A stretch of DNA of 64,000 nt from Terasakiella brassicae (GCF_014641495.1 NZ_BMHV01000008.1:62001-126000); one strand, 5' to 3'. Positions 1 through 9,087 are shown, counted from the first letter of the stretch. The notes: generated by a model from the letters alone, not told the origin. Translations and numbers: made by a program.

Positions 1-2
1 AG

Positions 3-146
3 TATGTGGTATTTATAAACGAAAAAACTTTCTTTATTGTAGGCAAGTGCCATACTCTGAAAGAAGATTATAACGAACGTGATAGCCAACTCTTCGTTGT
101 CATCCCTTCTTTAGACAGAGCCTTGTCCTCATCGGAAAGCCGCTGA
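3..146 (+). CDS. C-terminal end of an unidentified protein (cut by window edge)
   Basis: An open frame enters from the left edge and stops at 144-146, four bases before the ATG of the hybrid kinase. The 47 visible residues end in LDRALSSSESR. The tight spacing to the next gene suggests one transcript and possible translational coupling. The fragment is too short to assign a family, and an open frame of this length can occur by chance, so this is a positional inference only. Confidence 0.45.
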   Translation, partial: YVVFINEKTFFIVGKCHTLKEDYNERDSQLFVVIPSLDRALSSSESR

Positions 147-150
147 TTTT

Positions 151-2409
151 ATGAATTTAAGCAACAAAAAAATCTTTGCCTTTATTACGGTCTGTATTTT
201 CGTTGCGGACGCACTGTTTGTTGCGATTAACTATTATAATGATCGTGAAAATCTGGAAGGCGATCTGAACGATCAAAGCGAACAGTACCAAACGGGGTTT
301 GAGGTTGCCTTGACGATGACGATGGTCAATATGTCGCAATTGGCGACCTATGTGGCCCATGACCCTCGCATTCAAAAAATATTTGCCTTGGCGGCAGAGA
401 GTTTTCAGCGTGAAGAAGCTCAGTCTGATAAAATGATGAGCGAAAAATGGCGCGCTGCCCTGTACGAGCAGGTGGCCAACAGTTGGGCGGAAATGAAAAA
501 ACGGTTTTATGTGCGCCAACTGCATTTCCATGTGCCCCCGGATACCAGTTTGTTGCGGGTTCATCGTCCCGAAAAATGGGGCGATGACCTTTCACCGCTT
601 CGTTATATGATCGTGGATGTGATGAAAGATCAGCAGCCAACGCAAGGGTTTGAACTGGGCCGCGTCTATGCGGGAATTCGCGGGGCTGTGCCAGTTTATG
701 GGCCATCAAGGTTTGATGAGCAAGGGGCCTTTATCGGTGTGTTGGAGGCCGGAACGTCTTTTGCCGAGATTGTCGGGACGTTGCAGCGCCAAATTGGTGC
801 GGACATTGCGGTTTTATTGAATGGAAAGCGTGTTTCCAGCGTGAAATGGAAAACAGGTACAGGGGGAGGCCATGCTGAAACATGTGCCTGTTTTATTGAG
901 GCAACGACCAGTGACAGACTGTCGGATATACTGGACCAAATTGCCCCGAAGTTATTACCCCCGGGTGATCCGTTTAAATTGCGGACCGATATCATCATAC
1001 TGGATGACGAACGTTATATGCTGACCCGTTTTGGATTGCGCGATTATATCGGGATACGCGATCAGCATGACGAACCGGTGGGCGACATTTTAATGTGGTC
1101 AAAGGTCGAACATAAATTCGATACGCTTTATCAAAATACGCAAACCAATATTGTTTATGGCGTTTTCGGTTTTCTGTTTATTGAAATTTTGATTTTCTTT
1201 GGATTGCGTTCTGTTCAAGCCCATTTGAAAGATCAAGTCAAACGCCAAGCGGGTGAAATTACCATTCTTCTGGAAAAAACATTGGCGGCCAGCCGGGCCA
1301 AAAGTGAATTCCTCGCCAATATCAGTCACGAACTGAGAACCCCGATGATGGGGATCAAAGGTGGACTGGAGCTGTTGAAAAATAACCGTTCACTGGATCA
1401 GGAAGGGCGGCAGAATTTACAATTTCTGGATAATTCGGCCAATGCCATGATGTCGTTGGTGGATGACGTTCTGGACTTGTCCAAGATTGAAGCCGGGAAA
1501 ATGCATATTCATGTCACACCGGTTCAGCCCTATGTGCAATGTCGCGATATATGTGATGTGTTTCGAGCCAGTGCGCTGGGCAAAGGTCTTGTTTTGCACT
1601 TTACGTCCAACGTTGAGGAAAATGACTGGTATATGCTCGATGCCTTGCGATTTCGGCAAGTTCTATCGAACCTGATCAATAATGCGATTAAGTTTACGGA
1701 AAAAGGTTCGGTTGAAGTCCGGCTTGAGATCCAAAAAGGCGATGTTTGTGAGCGATTGAATGTGAAAGTTGTGGATACCGGAATTGGTCTGTCAGAAGAA
1801 CAAATCAAACGCATATTTGAACGTTTTACCCAAGCGGATGGTTCGACAACCAAAAAGTATGGCGGCAGTGGCCTTGGCTTGGCCATTTCACAGGAATTGG
1901 CAAACCTTTTAGGCGGCGAACTGACGGTTCAAAGTGAACCTGAAAAAGGAAGCTGTTTTGCCTTTTCCCTTCCAGTCGAACGCTGTGAAGAACCGCATGC
2001 ATCGCCTAATGAAAGGTCCGGTTTACCACCCCTGCATATTTTGTTGGCGGAAGATAATCTGATCAATCAAAAAGTTCTGGTCGCGATATTGACGCAGTAT
2101 AACCATAAAGTCGATCTTGCCGAAAATGGCAAGGTTGCCGTGCAATATGCGCAAAAACAGCAATATGATGTTATTTTAATGGATGTTCACATGCCGGTTA
2201 TGGATGGGGTTGCCACAACACAATATATTCGCGACAACGAAGGCTGCAATCAGGATAGCTTGATCATTGCCTTCACAGCAGATGCTATCCATGAACATGC
2301 GAAAGAGTTTATCCAAAAGGGGTTTGACGATGTCATTGTGAAACCGGTCAAATATGATGTTCTGGAAAGCAAGATTAAGAATGCCTTGAATAAACGCAGG
2401 ATGCAGTGA
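151..2409 (+). CDS. Hybrid sensor histidine kinase/response regulator with periplasmic Cache-type sensor
   Basis: Membrane-bound two-component kinase of 752 residues. A membrane segment at about residues 8-28 and another at about 333-352 bracket a large periplasmic region. That region carries the motif RVHRPEKWGDDLSPLR (about 136-151), typical of dCache_3-like ligand sensors. The H-box ISHELRTP puts the phospho-accepting histidine at 393. An HATPase domain follows (DTGIGL, GGSGLGLAIS), then a C-terminal receiver from about 632 with ILMDVHMPVMDG as the phospho-aspartate site. No output domain is attached, so signal must leave through a phosphotransfer protein; the Hpt protein at 35062-35409 is one candidate, but unlinked. 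The ligand is unknown. A strong intrinsic terminator follows directly. Confidence 0.93.
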   Translation: MNLSNKKIFAFITVCIFVADALFVAINYYNDRENLEGDLNDQSEQYQTGFEVALTMTMVNMSQLATYVAHDPRIQKIFALAAESFQREEAQSDKMMSEKWRAALYEQVANSWAEMKKRFYVRQLHFHVPPDTSLLRVHRPEKWGDDLSPLRYMIVDVMKDQQPTQGFELGRVYAGIRGAVPVYGPSRFDEQGAFIGVLEAGTSFAEIVGTLQRQIGADIAVLLNGKRVSSVKWKTGTGGGHAETCACFIEATTSDRLSDILDQIAPKLLPPGDPFKLRTDIIILDDERYMLTRFGLRDYIGIRDQHDEPVGDILMWSKVEHKFDTLYQNTQTNIVYGVFGFLFIEILIFFGLRSVQAHLKDQVKRQAGEITILLEKTLAASRAKSEFLANISHELRTPMMGIKGGLELLKNNRSLDQEGRQNLQFLDNSANAMMSLVDDVLDLSKIEAGKMHIHVTPVQPYVQCRDICDVFRASALGKGLVLHFTSNVEENDWYMLDALRFRQVLSNLINNAIKFTEKGSVEVRLEIQKGDVCERLNVKVVDTGIGLSEEQIKRIFERFTQADGSTTKKYGGSGLGLAISQELANLLGGELTVQSEPEKGSCFAFSLPVERCEEPHASPNERSGLPPLHILLAEDNLINQKVLVAILTQYNHKVDLAENGKVAVQYAQKQQYDVILMDVHMPVMDGVATTQYIRDNEGCNQDSLIIAFTADAIHEHAKEFIQKGFDDVIVKPVKYDVLESKIKNALNKRRMQ

Positions 2410-2421
2410 TGCTGCTATCTT

Positions 2422-2462
2422 AAAAAAAAGCCCTTGTCCCGAAAAAGAAAAGGGCTTTTTTT
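2422..2462. terminator. Bidirectional intrinsic terminator
   Basis: AAGCCCTT and AAGGGCTT arms enclose a short A-rich loop. A-tract on the left and T-tract on the right give a U-run in both directions. It serves the plus-strand hybrid kinase and the minus-strand DUF1150 gene, whose stop lies 15 bases away. Confidence 0.9.
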
Positions 2463-2476
2463 AGGGGGGATAAGGT

Positions 2477-2710
2477 TTAATGAACGCTGAGAGCGTGCAT
2501 GTCATACTGAAAGGCGGTTGCGAATGCGATGTCGCGACTGTCGAGATGACCAAGATGTTCGCCTGTTCCGCTGTAGATGGAATAACCGGGCATTCCTTCC
2601 AGTGTTTCGGCAACGACATAGGCCAGACGATCATGGTCAAAGGCTTTACGGGCCTCTGATATATCGTATGAGATCAGCGCGTGTTCCTCGCTAAAAATAT
2701 AGTTTGTCAT
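2477..2710 (-). CDS. DUF1150 family small protein
   Basis: A 77-residue protein ending in LSVH. The central GYSIYSGTGEHLGHLDSRDIAFATA pattern (about residues 41-66) fits the DUF1150 family, small alphaproteobacterial proteins habitually encoded beside Hsp20 genes, as here. The ATG at 2708-2710 is preferred over the one four codons upstream because GGAGG sits six bases before it. The 168-base gap to hsp20 contains TATAAT on the minus strand (2748-2753), so it may have its own promoter besides read-through from hsp20. Its molecular function is not known; association with the heat-shock response is inferred from the neighbour. Confidence 0.85.
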   Translation of the reverse strand: MTNYIFSEEHALISYDISEARKAFDHDRLAYVVAETLEGMPGYSIYSGTGEHLGHLDSRDIAFATAFQYDMHALSVH

Positions 2711-2878
2711 GGCGGCCTCCATTTCTAATTCGACACCATGCGGTGATTATTATACAGCCTGCCCACGCGACCTTCTGCGCTGTGGCACCGGCACGTTTAC
2801 ATATACAGTATAACAAAAACCGAAAGTTTAGGGGCAATTCTTAAGTATTAACTCTAAATTAGAATTAATTGAAAAATT

Positions 2879-3343
2879 TTAGTCCGGTTTGACGTCGATG
2901 GTTTTCGTATTGGTTGGGATTGCTTTTTTTTCCATATCTTCAATCGGGATCTGTCGGATTTGGCTTTCCGGTATCGGCAGCACCAAATCAATATGCAGCA
3001 GGCCTTTTTCCAGTTTGGCGGATTTGACCTCAACCCCTTCGGCCAGAACAAAGCTGCGTTGGAATTGGCGTGCGGCGATCCCGCGATGAATGAAAATCCG
3101 GTCGCTGTTATCCTGAGTATTCTTTGCACGGACCATCAATTGATTGTCTTCGATGGTGACCGATAAGTCATCCATTGAAAACCCCGCAACGGCCAAAGAT
3201 ATACGCAAGCTGTTTTGTGCGATCTGTTCAATGTTGTAGGGTGGATAGCCTTCTGCACTGGATTTTGATACGCGATCCAGAACCTGTTCGAAATGATCGA
3301 ACCCTAACAAAAGAGGACTGTTAAATACGGACAGTCGAGGCAT
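2879..3343 (-). CDS. Small heat shock protein, Hsp20/IbpA type
   Basis: A 154-residue holdase-type chaperone that binds unfolding proteins without ATP. The N-terminus has the IbpA-like FNSPLLLGFDHFEQVL stretch. The alpha-crystallin domain spans about 38-128, with LAVAGFSMDDLSV and the GLLHIDLVLP strand, and the C-terminus ends in an acidic tail. The reading frame continues 63 codons further upstream, but the ATG at 3341-3343 is preceded by AAAGGAG at good spacing and matches the family length, so the longer start is rejected. Transcribed toward the DUF1150 gene. The leader looks like a ROSE-type RNA thermometer (separate entry). Confidence 0.93.
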   Translation of the reverse strand: MPRLSVFNSPLLLGFDHFEQVLDRVSKSSAEGYPPYNIEQIAQNSLRISLAVAGFSMDDLSVTIEDNQLMVRAKNTQDNSDRIFIHRGIAARQFQRSFVLAEGVEVKSAKLEKGLLHIDLVLPIPESQIRQIPIEDMEKKAIPTNTKTIDVKPD

Positions 3344-3412
3344 GTCAGTATCTCCTTTTAAAAAAGCGAGAGCAATATAAGCTTTCAGCCCTCTTGGAGG
3401 CACTGAAAAGCT
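3344..3412 (-). promoter_or_regulatory. Putative ROSE-like RNA thermometer in the hsp20 leader
   Basis: The minus-strand leader contains a stable hairpin (stem bases at 3380-3411, CTTTTCAG pairing with CTGAAAG). Closer to the start is UUGCU (3371-3375) facing the Shine-Dalgarno AGGAG (3352-3356). UUGCU opposite AGGAG gives the U-G, U-A, G-G, C-G, U-A pairing that characterises the last hairpin of ROSE elements. ROSE elements hide the ribosome site of hsp20-class mRNAs at low temperature. The assignment rests on pattern only. Confidence 0.5.
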
Positions 3413-3443
3413 ATCCCTAATGTCGTCAGTTCCGATCCAAGAG

Positions 3444-4313
3444 TCAAGTCTGCGTAATGCCGATTTCTTTACCGGCTTGTTCCAGTTCGACCGCGACACG
3501 TTCCATATGGTCGTATTTGGCAAATTGACCACAGATCAGGCGAATGCGCTGTTCGGGGGCGGGCGGGCTTGTCAGGTCGTAAAGCGGGGGGCAAAGGGGA
3601 TCAAAAGCCCGATTTTGGAATTCTAATGATAAGGAAATACGCGGTTCTGTCGCATATTTTGAACTGCGCCCCGACCAGTGCCATAAATCCTGTCGCCAAC
3701 CTAGAACTGATCCGGCCTTTGCTGGCAGGCAGCGCACGTCCTGTAATAAAATGTCAGTGGGTTCTTTGATCGGTGTTTCGTATTCTTTTTGCCGCGATAA
3801 GGGCAAAATGTTCATACAGCCATTTTCAGGTGTGGCATCGGTGAGGGGAATCCACAAAGACAGACTGATGAGATAGTCATCGAAAAAGGCGCATTCACCG
3901 CTGTAATCCACGTGGGGCGGCCACCCGGACGTTGTGCCTTTGTCATCTTTGTCGATATACCACGCCCAAAAATGGGGAAGCAACCCATAGCGATCCCCCA
4001 GAAAATGAGAGAGAAATCCGTTGAGCTGGTAAAAGAAATCCCAGACCTGGTCGTAAACATAGATAAAAGCGGCAGGCCATCCGGCGTGAACAAGGTTTTC
4101 AATCCCCAGACGCAGGGCGGCAATATCCTTATCTTGCAGCAAGGGAGATTGATGAAGATAACCGTCATGGTGCAGGGTATCAGAGATGTGATCCAGCCGA
4201 GTACGCTCAATCTCTAACGGCGGGCGAAAGCTGGGGGATTGCGAGATCGTTAAATGCGGATTGAGTGCTTTCCAATAGGAAAGGTCAAGAAGTCTGCGGG
4301 TATCTATCGTCAT
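3444..4313 (-). CDS. Phytanoyl-CoA dioxygenase (PhyH) family oxygenase
   Basis: A 289-residue Fe(II)/2-oxoglutarate-dependent oxygenase. The double-stranded beta-helix metal triad is visible as H134-x-D136 (PPHVDYSG) and H212 (LWHWSGR), with R225 in EPRISLSLEF as the likely 2-oxoglutarate anchor. The family hydroxylates diverse lipids, amino acids and natural products, so the substrate cannot be named. It lies 10 bases downstream of a lipoprotein gene on the same strand, and its stop is about 100 bases upstream of hsp20. Cytoplasmic, no signal peptide. Confidence 0.85.
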   Translation of the reverse strand: MTIDTRRLLDLSYWKALNPHLTISQSPSFRPPLEIERTRLDHISDTLHHDGYLHQSPLLQDKDIAALRLGIENLVHAGWPAAFIYVYDQVWDFFYQLNGFLSHFLGDRYGLLPHFWAWYIDKDDKGTTSGWPPHVDYSGECAFFDDYLISLSLWIPLTDATPENGCMNILPLSRQKEYETPIKEPTDILLQDVRCLPAKAGSVLGWRQDLWHWSGRSSKYATEPRISLSLEFQNRAFDPLCPPLYDLTSPPAPEQRIRLICGQFAKYDHMERVAVELEQAGKEIGITQT

Positions 4314-4323
4314 GGAATGTCAT

Positions 4324-4827
4324 TTACATCGGGCGTTTTTCAGGATCATATTCAATGGGGGTAAGGTTAAGTTTGCGAAGTTCCTGATGGACGGCGTTTG
4401 TGCATTTGCGCACCCAGCTTAAGGCCTTTTCCTGTGCGTCCAGTCGTTGCTTAATGGCATCGACTTCTTTGTTGTAGCGATCGATGTTATCGCGAATATG
4501 ATCCCGCCGGGCAGTCCCGCTCAGGCCAAGGTCATCGGCAGCTTTTTGGGCAAGTTGCAGATATTCCCCTTTTTGAGAGACGCTGTCTTCAAGGACTTTT
4601 GTGCTCATTTCCAAATTCTTTTGTCCGGCTTTTAGCAGGTTCCCCATATCGTATTCTTGTTCACGCCAGAATTTTTCGGGCGACAGGGCCGCATAGGTTT
4701 TATCCAATGGATCCTGTGGCTTGCAGTTAATGTCCAAATTGGCGGTCCAGGCGGCCGGGGCAGGTTCACCACACGCGCCCAGCATAAAGATCAGGGCAAC
4801 GCTGCATATCTGGGAAAGGTATCTCAT
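4324..4827 (-). CDS. Predicted lipoprotein, alpha-helical
   Basis: A 167-residue exported protein. The signal peptide ends in the lipobox LGAC (cysteine at about 19), giving a lipid-anchored envelope protein. The mature part has a conserved-looking NCKPQDPLD start and then a largely helical, charged region rich in K, E and Q (about 55-140) suggesting a coiled coil. Three cysteines occur besides the lipidated one region, including VRKC. I do not recognise a family. Short spacing to the PhyH gene suggests co-transcription. Confidence 0.75.
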   Translation of the reverse strand: MRYLSQICSVALIFMLGACGEPAPAAWTANLDINCKPQDPLDKTYAALSPEKFWREQEYDMGNLLKAGQKNLEMSTKVLEDSVSQKGEYLQLAQKAADDLGLSGTARRDHIRDNIDRYNKEVDAIKQRLDAQEKALSWVRKCTNAVHQELRKLNLTPIEYDPEKRPM

Positions 4828-4906
4828 TCGGGTTCGCCCTGTTGTTTTACGTCATATCGTTGCGGAACAGTCTACTAAATTAAGGATCGTGCGGGAATGA
4901 CAATAT

Positions 4907-5446
4907 TCAGAGATATTTGGCGATTGTTTTATGAACTTCCTCAACAAGTTCGCGTTTGGATTTGCCTTCAATGTCGATGACAATATCGGCAGCTTTCTTA
5001 TAGAACGGCAAGCGGCGATACATCACGTCTTCGGCGCTTTTGGTCTGTGACAGGCTGGGGCGGGTTGCATCGCCTTTTACCTTGGCGGCAAGGCGGGGAA
5101 TATCCCCTTTTAACCAGATAATACGTCCATTCGCGCGCAACAGATTGATTTTACGGTCCGAGAATATTTCGTGACCATCTTCATCAATATCAACAATGAT
5201 ACCACCGCCACAGTCGATAATATTGCCGTCCAGTGCCGTGATTTTTTGCAAGGTGGCATATTCCATGTCACGAAATTGTCGCCAATCGCCGTTACATTCC
5301 TCAATAATTTCAGGGATGGATTTGCCATCATGGTCATATTGAATGAGGAGGTCTGAGGATAAAACATCGCGTTTGGTCAGGACACTCAGGCGGCGCGAAA
5401 TCTTTGATTTTCCGGCACCCCGCATACCGATGAGAACAATATTCAT
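4907..5446 (-). CDS. Shikimate kinase-like P-loop kinase
   Basis: A 179-residue kinase of the shikimate kinase fold. Walker A GMRGAGKS is at 7-14, the substrate-binding aspartate in SSDLLI at about 32, FRDME supplies the arginine at 59, CGGGI at 79-83 is the glycine-rich substrate loop, and RPSL the lid arginine. These residues are those used to phosphorylate shikimate at O3. It is not beside aroB, the usual alphaproteobacterial arrangement, so it may be a second copy or act on another small substrate. First gene of a possible operon with the lipoprotein and PhyH genes downstream. Confidence 0.75.
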   Translation of the reverse strand: MNIVLIGMRGAGKSKISRRLSVLTKRDVLSSDLLIQYDHDGKSIPEIIEECNGDWRQFRDMEYATLQKITALDGNIIDCGGGIIVDIDEDGHEIFSDRKINLLRANGRIIWLKGDIPRLAAKVKGDATRPSLSQTKSAEDVMYRRLPFYKKAADIVIDIEGKSKRELVEEVHKTIAKYL

Positions 5447-5612
5447 AGGCCCTGTTTCCCCTTGATGTCCTTCCTTCCAGACTTAATCGCGGACCCTAAG
5501 CCATATGGGGAGGTGAAACAAGATTTAAATTAATGATCATTCCGCTTGGGCTTGGGGAAGTTTAAAGGTATATTTTCTATAATAAATACAATGTAATAAG
5601 AACAACCTATAG

Positions 5613-6896
5613 ATGAAAAATAAAGACTACAGTCATTTGACCCATATCGAAAGTCTGGACGAGTTGCGACTCTATGAGTTGATCCCCAATGTCGTCTGGA
5701 TTTTCGATCTGGACAAGCACGGCTGGTGGTGGGGCAATCAGGCCGCGATTGATTTTTGGGGGTTGGACACGCTGGATGATTTAATCAATAAAGATTTGTC
5801 CGATGATACCCAAGGCGCGCGCGACCGCACCGTTCAGACGTTTGATCTGGCGGTAAAGAATGGATTGACGATTGACCCGTGGACGACTTACCCCAACGGA
5901 AAACCTAAAACACTGTTTATGATGCATCGTGCCGTGACCCTTGGGCCGGACCGTCATCGCGGCATCATTGCCTACATCAATGAAGAGGTGAATTTAGGGG
6001 AAGCGCCTGAAAACCTGTTGTTGGTTGAGGCGATGCGATACACTAATGTGTTGGTAACCAGTTTTACACTGGATGGCAAAGCCGTAATTGAAAATCCGTC
6101 GACAACGGCTGCTTATAAACATGTCCATGCTGAAGATTTGCCCGATGGCGTTGAAAGCGAATTTATCGCACGCTTTTACAATCCCGCAGATGGTCGTCAG
6201 TGTTTGCGCGATGCCATCGATCAAAAAGGCGGTCGCTGGACCTATCAAATGAATACGTTGGAAGGCAAACGTTTACACACATTGGATATTCGCATGTCAC
6301 GTCATCCTCTTAGCGGGGATAGTCTGATTTTGGTGGTCGAATATGATGTGACGGAATTGCACGATGCACAGGAAGAATTACGCAGGCTGGCTCATTATGA
6401 TGCGCTGACCGGTTTACCCAGTTTACGTTTCTTGCAAAGCAATGCGGCCAAGATGTTGGCGCATGCCGATCGTAACAACGAGAAACTGGCTTTGTTGTTT
6501 ATCGACCTGGATGGTTTTAAAGGGGTGAATGACAGTTGCGGCCATGAAGGTGGGGATTTGTTGCTGAAAGAATTATCCCGCCGCTTTACAGGTATTTTGC
6601 GCAACGCAGATGATATCGCGCGGATCGGGGGGGATGAATTCGTTATCTTAATTACGGATGTAAATCGAAATAACGATGCCAGCGTTGTGGCGCAAAAAAT
6701 TATCGATGAAGCCTGTCGCCCTTTTCATGTCGCCGGGCAATCGGTTCAAATCGGCGCGAGTGTCGGGGTTGCATTCTATCCCGAAGACGGACGGGATATT
6801 CCGGCCTTGTTAAAAGCGGCCGACAAAGCCATGTACCGGGTGAAAAATACCGGGAAACGCGACTTCTGCCTTGCTGCAAATGCGATTGTGAATTAA
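5613..6896 (+). CDS. PAS-containing diguanylate cyclase (GGDEF)
   Basis: A 427-residue soluble protein that probably makes cyclic di-GMP. Two PAS-like segments (about 20-125, with PNVVWIFDLDKHG, and 135-250) precede a GGDEF domain from about 258. The signature GGDEF is intact at 339-343, with the inhibitory RxxD I-site (R330-N-A-D333) at the standard distance, so it should be active and subject to product inhibition. No EAL domain and no membrane segment. The ATG at 5613 has no clear Shine-Dalgarno; an AT-rich stretch with TATATT/TATAAT-like sequences lies just upstream. Confidence 0.9.
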   Translation: MKNKDYSHLTHIESLDELRLYELIPNVVWIFDLDKHGWWWGNQAAIDFWGLDTLDDLINKDLSDDTQGARDRTVQTFDLAVKNGLTIDPWTTYPNGKPKTLFMMHRAVTLGPDRHRGIIAYINEEVNLGEAPENLLLVEAMRYTNVLVTSFTLDGKAVIENPSTTAAYKHVHAEDLPDGVESEFIARFYNPADGRQCLRDAIDQKGGRWTYQMNTLEGKRLHTLDIRMSRHPLSGDSLILVVEYDVTELHDAQEELRRLAHYDALTGLPSLRFLQSNAAKMLAHADRNNEKLALLFIDLDGFKGVNDSCGHEGGDLLLKELSRRFTGILRNADDIARIGGDEFVILITDVNRNNDASVVAQKIIDEACRPFHVAGQSVQIGASVGVAFYPEDGRDIPALLKAADKAMYRVKNTGKRDFCLAANAIVN

Positions 6897-6928
6897 TGCA
6901 ATATTGTGTTGGTTGTGTGTGGGCGCAA

Positions 6929-7318
6929 TTACTTTTTCTTTTTCTTCTTTTTTTCTTTCTTGGCTTTTTTTTCTATTTTCTCCGATTTTTCTTCTGTGGG
7001 ATTAAAGTCGATTTGAACGTTATGGGTTGCGACAAGCCATATGTTCAACAGACTGATGTTTGTTTTGGCCCAGTCCGGGGCACTGTCCTCAACAGCTTGT
7101 TCCATGCGTGCAATATAGGCCTCTGTGGGTTGGTGTTCGTCTGAATTGGCCCGCTTTATCAATTCCTTCAGGCATTCTTTTGCCTCGCCGGGGACCCAGG
7201 TTGCCAGCCATTCCTTCCCTTCGGCGCGTTTGCGTTCCATATAATTGGCCTGTGCATTGGCATGTCGGGTGCGTTTGGTTTTTATATTTGTTTTGGGCGC
7301 AGTCTTTTCGTCAGTCAT
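6929..7318 (-). CDS. Small basic protein with lysine-run tail, ribbon-helix-helix-like core
   Basis: A 129-residue protein. ANAQANYMERKRAEGKEWLATWVP (about 21-44) resembles short alphaproteobacterial proteins of the ribbon-helix-helix type, where a small strand and two helices bind DNA. The middle is helical, and the C-terminus is almost pure lysine and glutamate ending in seven lysines. The ATG at 7316-7318 follows GGGAGG; a longer frame starting 19 codons upstream lacks such a site. It stands alone on the minus strand between two plus-strand genes. DNA binding is an inference from composition and a weak pattern match. Confidence 0.7.
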   Translation of the reverse strand: MTDEKTAPKTNIKTKRTRHANAQANYMERKRAEGKEWLATWVPGEAKECLKELIKRANSDEHQPTEAYIARMEQAVEDSAPDWAKTNISLLNIWLVATHNVQIDFNPTEEKSEKIEKKAKKEKKKKKKK

Positions 7319-7443
7319 GATCCATTTCCTCCCTTGTTCGTCAGACAGGGTAACAATTCGTTTGCCATGCGTCAAAAAAAAGGGCTGGTGATTTTTGTGA
7401 ATATGCCTATTGTCTGGAAAATTTATTTACTTTCGGATAAACC

Positions 7444-9030
7444 ATGACTTTCGAAACTGAAATCCACAAACGCAGAACATTTGCGATTATCTCTCATCCG
7501 GATGCGGGGAAAACCACACTGACCGAAAAACTGTTGTTATTCGGGGGTGCGATCCAGCTTGCCGGTGCTGTGAAGGCCAAGGGCGACCGCCGCCGTGCGC
7601 GATCTGACTGGATGAAGGTGGAACAGGAACGCGGTATTTCTGTTGCTTCATCCGTGATGACATTTGACTATCTGAACAAGACGTTCAATTTGCTGGATAC
7701 GCCGGGGCACGAGGATTTCTCCGAGGATACGTATCGCACGTTGACGGCTGTCGATTCGGCTGTGATGGTTCTGGATGCGGCCAAAGGGATCGAAAACCAA
7801 ACCCGTAAGTTGTTTGAAGTCTGTCGCCTGCGCGATGTTCCGATTACAACATTCGTGAACAAGCTTGACCGTGAAGGCCGTGATCCCTTTGAAATTCTGG
7901 ACGAGATCGAACAGGAGCTGGCCTTGGATGTGGTTCCGGCCAGCTGGCCGATCGGCATGGGGCGTAATTTCCTCGGCTGTTATGATCTGTTCAATGACCG
8001 TTTGATCTTGGTGGCCAAAGGCAAAAATGATCAGATTTCAGAAGGGATCGAATGTAATGGTCTGGATGATCCCAAGCTGGATGATTTGTTGCCGGATGAT
8101 GCCGTGTCTAAATTGCGCGAAGAAGTCGAGATGGCCCGTGGCTTGTGCCCGGAATTTGATCTTGAAAGTTACCTTGGCGGGCATTTGACGCCAGTTTATT
8201 TCGGGTCTGCCATCAATACGTTCGGGGTCCGTGAATTGTTGGAAGGGCTCGCCGAAATGGCACCAAGCCCACGCCCGCAAGCCACCACCACCCGGGATGT
8301 TGACCCGAGCGAGAAAAAAGTTTCCGGCTTTGTCTTCAAAATTCAAGCCAATATGGATCCGAAACACCGTGACCGTATCGCTTTTGTGCGTTTATGTTCC
8401 GGGCATTTCAAACGCGGCATGAAGTTAAAACATATCCGTACCGGAAAAATGATTAACGTTCATAATCCCACCTTGTTTTTGGCACAGGACCGTGAATTGG
8501 CGGAAGAGGCAATGGCCGGGGATATCATCGGTTTGCCTAACCACGGCAATTTGCGCATCGGGGATGCCTTGACGGAAGGGGAAGATTTACGCTTTACCGG
8601 GATTCCGAGCTTCGCCCCTGAAATTTTGCAAAAAGCCCGCCCGGAAGACCCGATGAAGGCCAAGCATTTGGGCAAGGCTTTGCAACAAATTGCCGAAGAA
8701 GGTGCCGCGCGTGTTTTCAAACCCTTGATCGGTTCGGATTGGATCGTCGGGGTTGTCGGTGCTTTGCAATTTGAAGTACTGGCAGATCGTATTCGAACGG
8801 AATATAATATTCCGGTTCATTTCGAATCTACACAGTTGTACACGGCGCGTTGGGTTACCTGTTCCGACCATTTAAAACTGAAAAAGTTTTTGGATGAAAA
8901 TCGTGGCGCCATTGGCGATGACCATGATGGTGAGCCCGTGTTCCTAGCCCGCAATGCTTGGCATTTAGACAAGGCGATGGAAGATTATCCCGATCTGGAA
9001 TTTCATAAAACGAAAGAACAAATCACCTGA
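7444..9030 (+). CDS. prfC: Peptide chain release factor 3
   Basis: A 528-residue translational GTPase that recycles RF1/RF2 from the ribosome after termination. The N-terminal G domain shows ISHPDAGKTTLTEKLL (G1), the switch region with RGISVASSV, DTPGHEDFSEDTYR (G3) and NKLDREGRDP (G4). The elongation-factor-like beta barrel and the RF3-specific C-terminal domain follow. Length and motifs match the family throughout. Cytoplasmic. It is followed by a 113-base gap and a second hybrid kinase; nothing suggests they work together. Confidence 0.97.
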   Translation: MTFETEIHKRRTFAIISHPDAGKTTLTEKLLLFGGAIQLAGAVKAKGDRRRARSDWMKVEQERGISVASSVMTFDYLNKTFNLLDTPGHEDFSEDTYRTLTAVDSAVMVLDAAKGIENQTRKLFEVCRLRDVPITTFVNKLDREGRDPFEILDEIEQELALDVVPASWPIGMGRNFLGCYDLFNDRLILVAKGKNDQISEGIECNGLDDPKLDDLLPDDAVSKLREEVEMARGLCPEFDLESYLGGHLTPVYFGSAINTFGVRELLEGLAEMAPSPRPQATTTRDVDPSEKKVSGFVFKIQANMDPKHRDRIAFVRLCSGHFKRGMKLKHIRTGKMINVHNPTLFLAQDRELAEEAMAGDIIGLPNHGNLRIGDALTEGEDLRFTGIPSFAPEILQKARPEDPMKAKHLGKALQQIAEEGAARVFKPLIGSDWIVGVVGALQFEVLADRIRTEYNIPVHFESTQLYTARWVTCSDHLKLKKFLDENRGAIGDDHDGEPVFLARNAWHLDKAMEDYPDLEFHKTKEQIT

Positions 9031-9087
9031 CGTTTTTTATCGTTTTGTACAATATGCGAAAGACCGTATCAAGAGATTGCATCTAAA

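Noticed and set aside
3344-3532. 63-codon extension of Hsp20
   Set aside because: Overlaps the end of the PhyH gene and the structured leader; the shorter start has AAAGGAG and family length.
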